The notes beneath the pieces are model-generated. The model did not search any database. It was given only the letters and a program-made list of their open reading frames with translations, and had not been told where the DNA came from. This document shows, in pieces, positions 63,712 through 64,000 of a stretch of DNA of 64,000 nucleotides. Source of the DNA: Streptomyces sp. R44 (GTDB lineage Bacteria > Actinomycetota > Actinomycetes > Streptomycetales > Streptomycetaceae); contig NZ_CP163444.1 of the NCBI RefSeq assembly GCF_041053105.1, positions 1,860,001-1,924,000 of the forward strand. Reading direction: 5' to 3'. The translations under genes and the position numbers were made by a program. The first letter of the stretch is position 1; every line of letters begins with the position of its first letter.

Positions 63712-64000
63712 ATGGCAGCCAGTGATCTCGCCGCGCTCGCGGCGCTCTTCGCGGACGAGAGCCGCGCCGCGTTCCTGCTCGCCCTGCTCGACGGGCGGGC
63801 CTGGACCGCCGGGGAGCTCGCCCGGCACGCCGGGGTGGCGCCGTCCACCGCAAGCGAGCACCTCGGGAAGCTCGTCGCGGGCGGGGTGCTCGCCGAGGAG
63901 CGGCAGGGCAGACACCGGTACGTACGCCTCGCCGACCCCGGGATCGCGCACCTCGTCGAGGACCTCGCCGCCCGGTCCGAGCCCGAGGTGCCCGCGCCGC
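63712..64000 (+). CDS. ArsR-family regulator (incomplete at window end)
   Basis: The first 96 codons of a winged-helix regulator. DLAALAALFADESRAAFLLA and WTAGELARHAGVAPSTASEH are the standard ArsR helix-turn-helix. No metal-binding Cys motif (such as ELCVCDL) is in the visible part, so a metal role is not supported. It starts 19 bp after the tetR stop. The rest lies beyond the window. Confidence 0.88.
   Translation, partial: MAASDLAALAALFADESRAAFLLALLDGRAWTAGELARHAGVAPSTASEHLGKLVAGGVLAEERQGRHRYVRLADPGIAHLVEDLAARSEPEVPAP

Overview
The window is high-GC (about 70% or more) actinobacterial DNA, almost certainly a Streptomyces chromosome arm or core region. Supporting evidence: a gyl-type glycerol operon, two adjacent chaplin genes (a sortase-anchored long chaplin and a 77-aa ChpH-like short chaplin), mycothiol genes (mshC and a mycothiol-dependent formaldehyde dehydrogenase), several LLM/F420-type oxidoreductases, SoxR, and many leaderless or GTG-started genes. 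The gene order around the chaplins and gluconate genes recalls the S. coelicolor chromosome (from memory, not searched).

Layout. 1-8070: metH (incomplete, minus strand) faces the glycerol regulator gylR and the glpF-glpK-glpD operon, which share a 13-bp candidate GylR operator. 8127-13557: an LLM oxidoreductase, a PAC2 protein and a secreted GH31 glycosidase. 13673-18252: mshC with the SCO1664-like/DUF3090/phosphomutase trio and a divergent corA. 18269-24926: a ferritin-like protein, an F420-type LLM protein, an aldo/keto reductase overlapping a catalytically degenerate RecD2-like protein, and two small conserved genes. 25000-27651: chpC, chpH and an M20 peptidase. 27860-27947: tRNA-Leu(GAG).

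28065-32562 holds an unusual three-gene operon: a STAND-type NTPase with TPR-like repeats, then two tandem paralogous APH-fold kinases, placed just after the tRNA. This is my best candidate for an undescribed system. 32610-39874: an RluA-type pseudouridine synthase, a formaldehyde detoxification pair (MBL hydrolase and mscR), an amino acid permease, and the gluconate genes gntR, gntK and gntT. 39928-47475: an LLM protein, a steroid-like locus (frameshifted FAD dehydrogenase, TetR, 20-beta-HSD-like SDR), Nudix, two DUF202 proteins, two reductases and an HxlR regulator.

47555-53969: an MBL hydrolase, a cluster of large palindromic repeats, a frameshifted glucarate dehydratase, and a split ACAD10/11-like kinase plus acyl-CoA dehydrogenase pair sharing a TetR-type operator with an SDR-TetR operon. 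54064-64000: a NamZ-like muramidase, an erythromycin-esterase-fold protein, an alpha/beta hydrolase, a degenerate BKACE protein, soxR, a MaoC gene and TetR gene with matching KstR2-like operators, a second acyl-CoA dehydrogenase with a divergent TetR, and the start of an ArsR gene.

Two genes (40919-42573 and 48784-50051) are each broken by what looks like one missing base in a G/C homopolymer, so sequencing error is a live explanation. Many starts lack a Shine-Dalgarno and instead have a TANNNT hexamer 6-8 nt upstream, the signature of leaderless transcripts.
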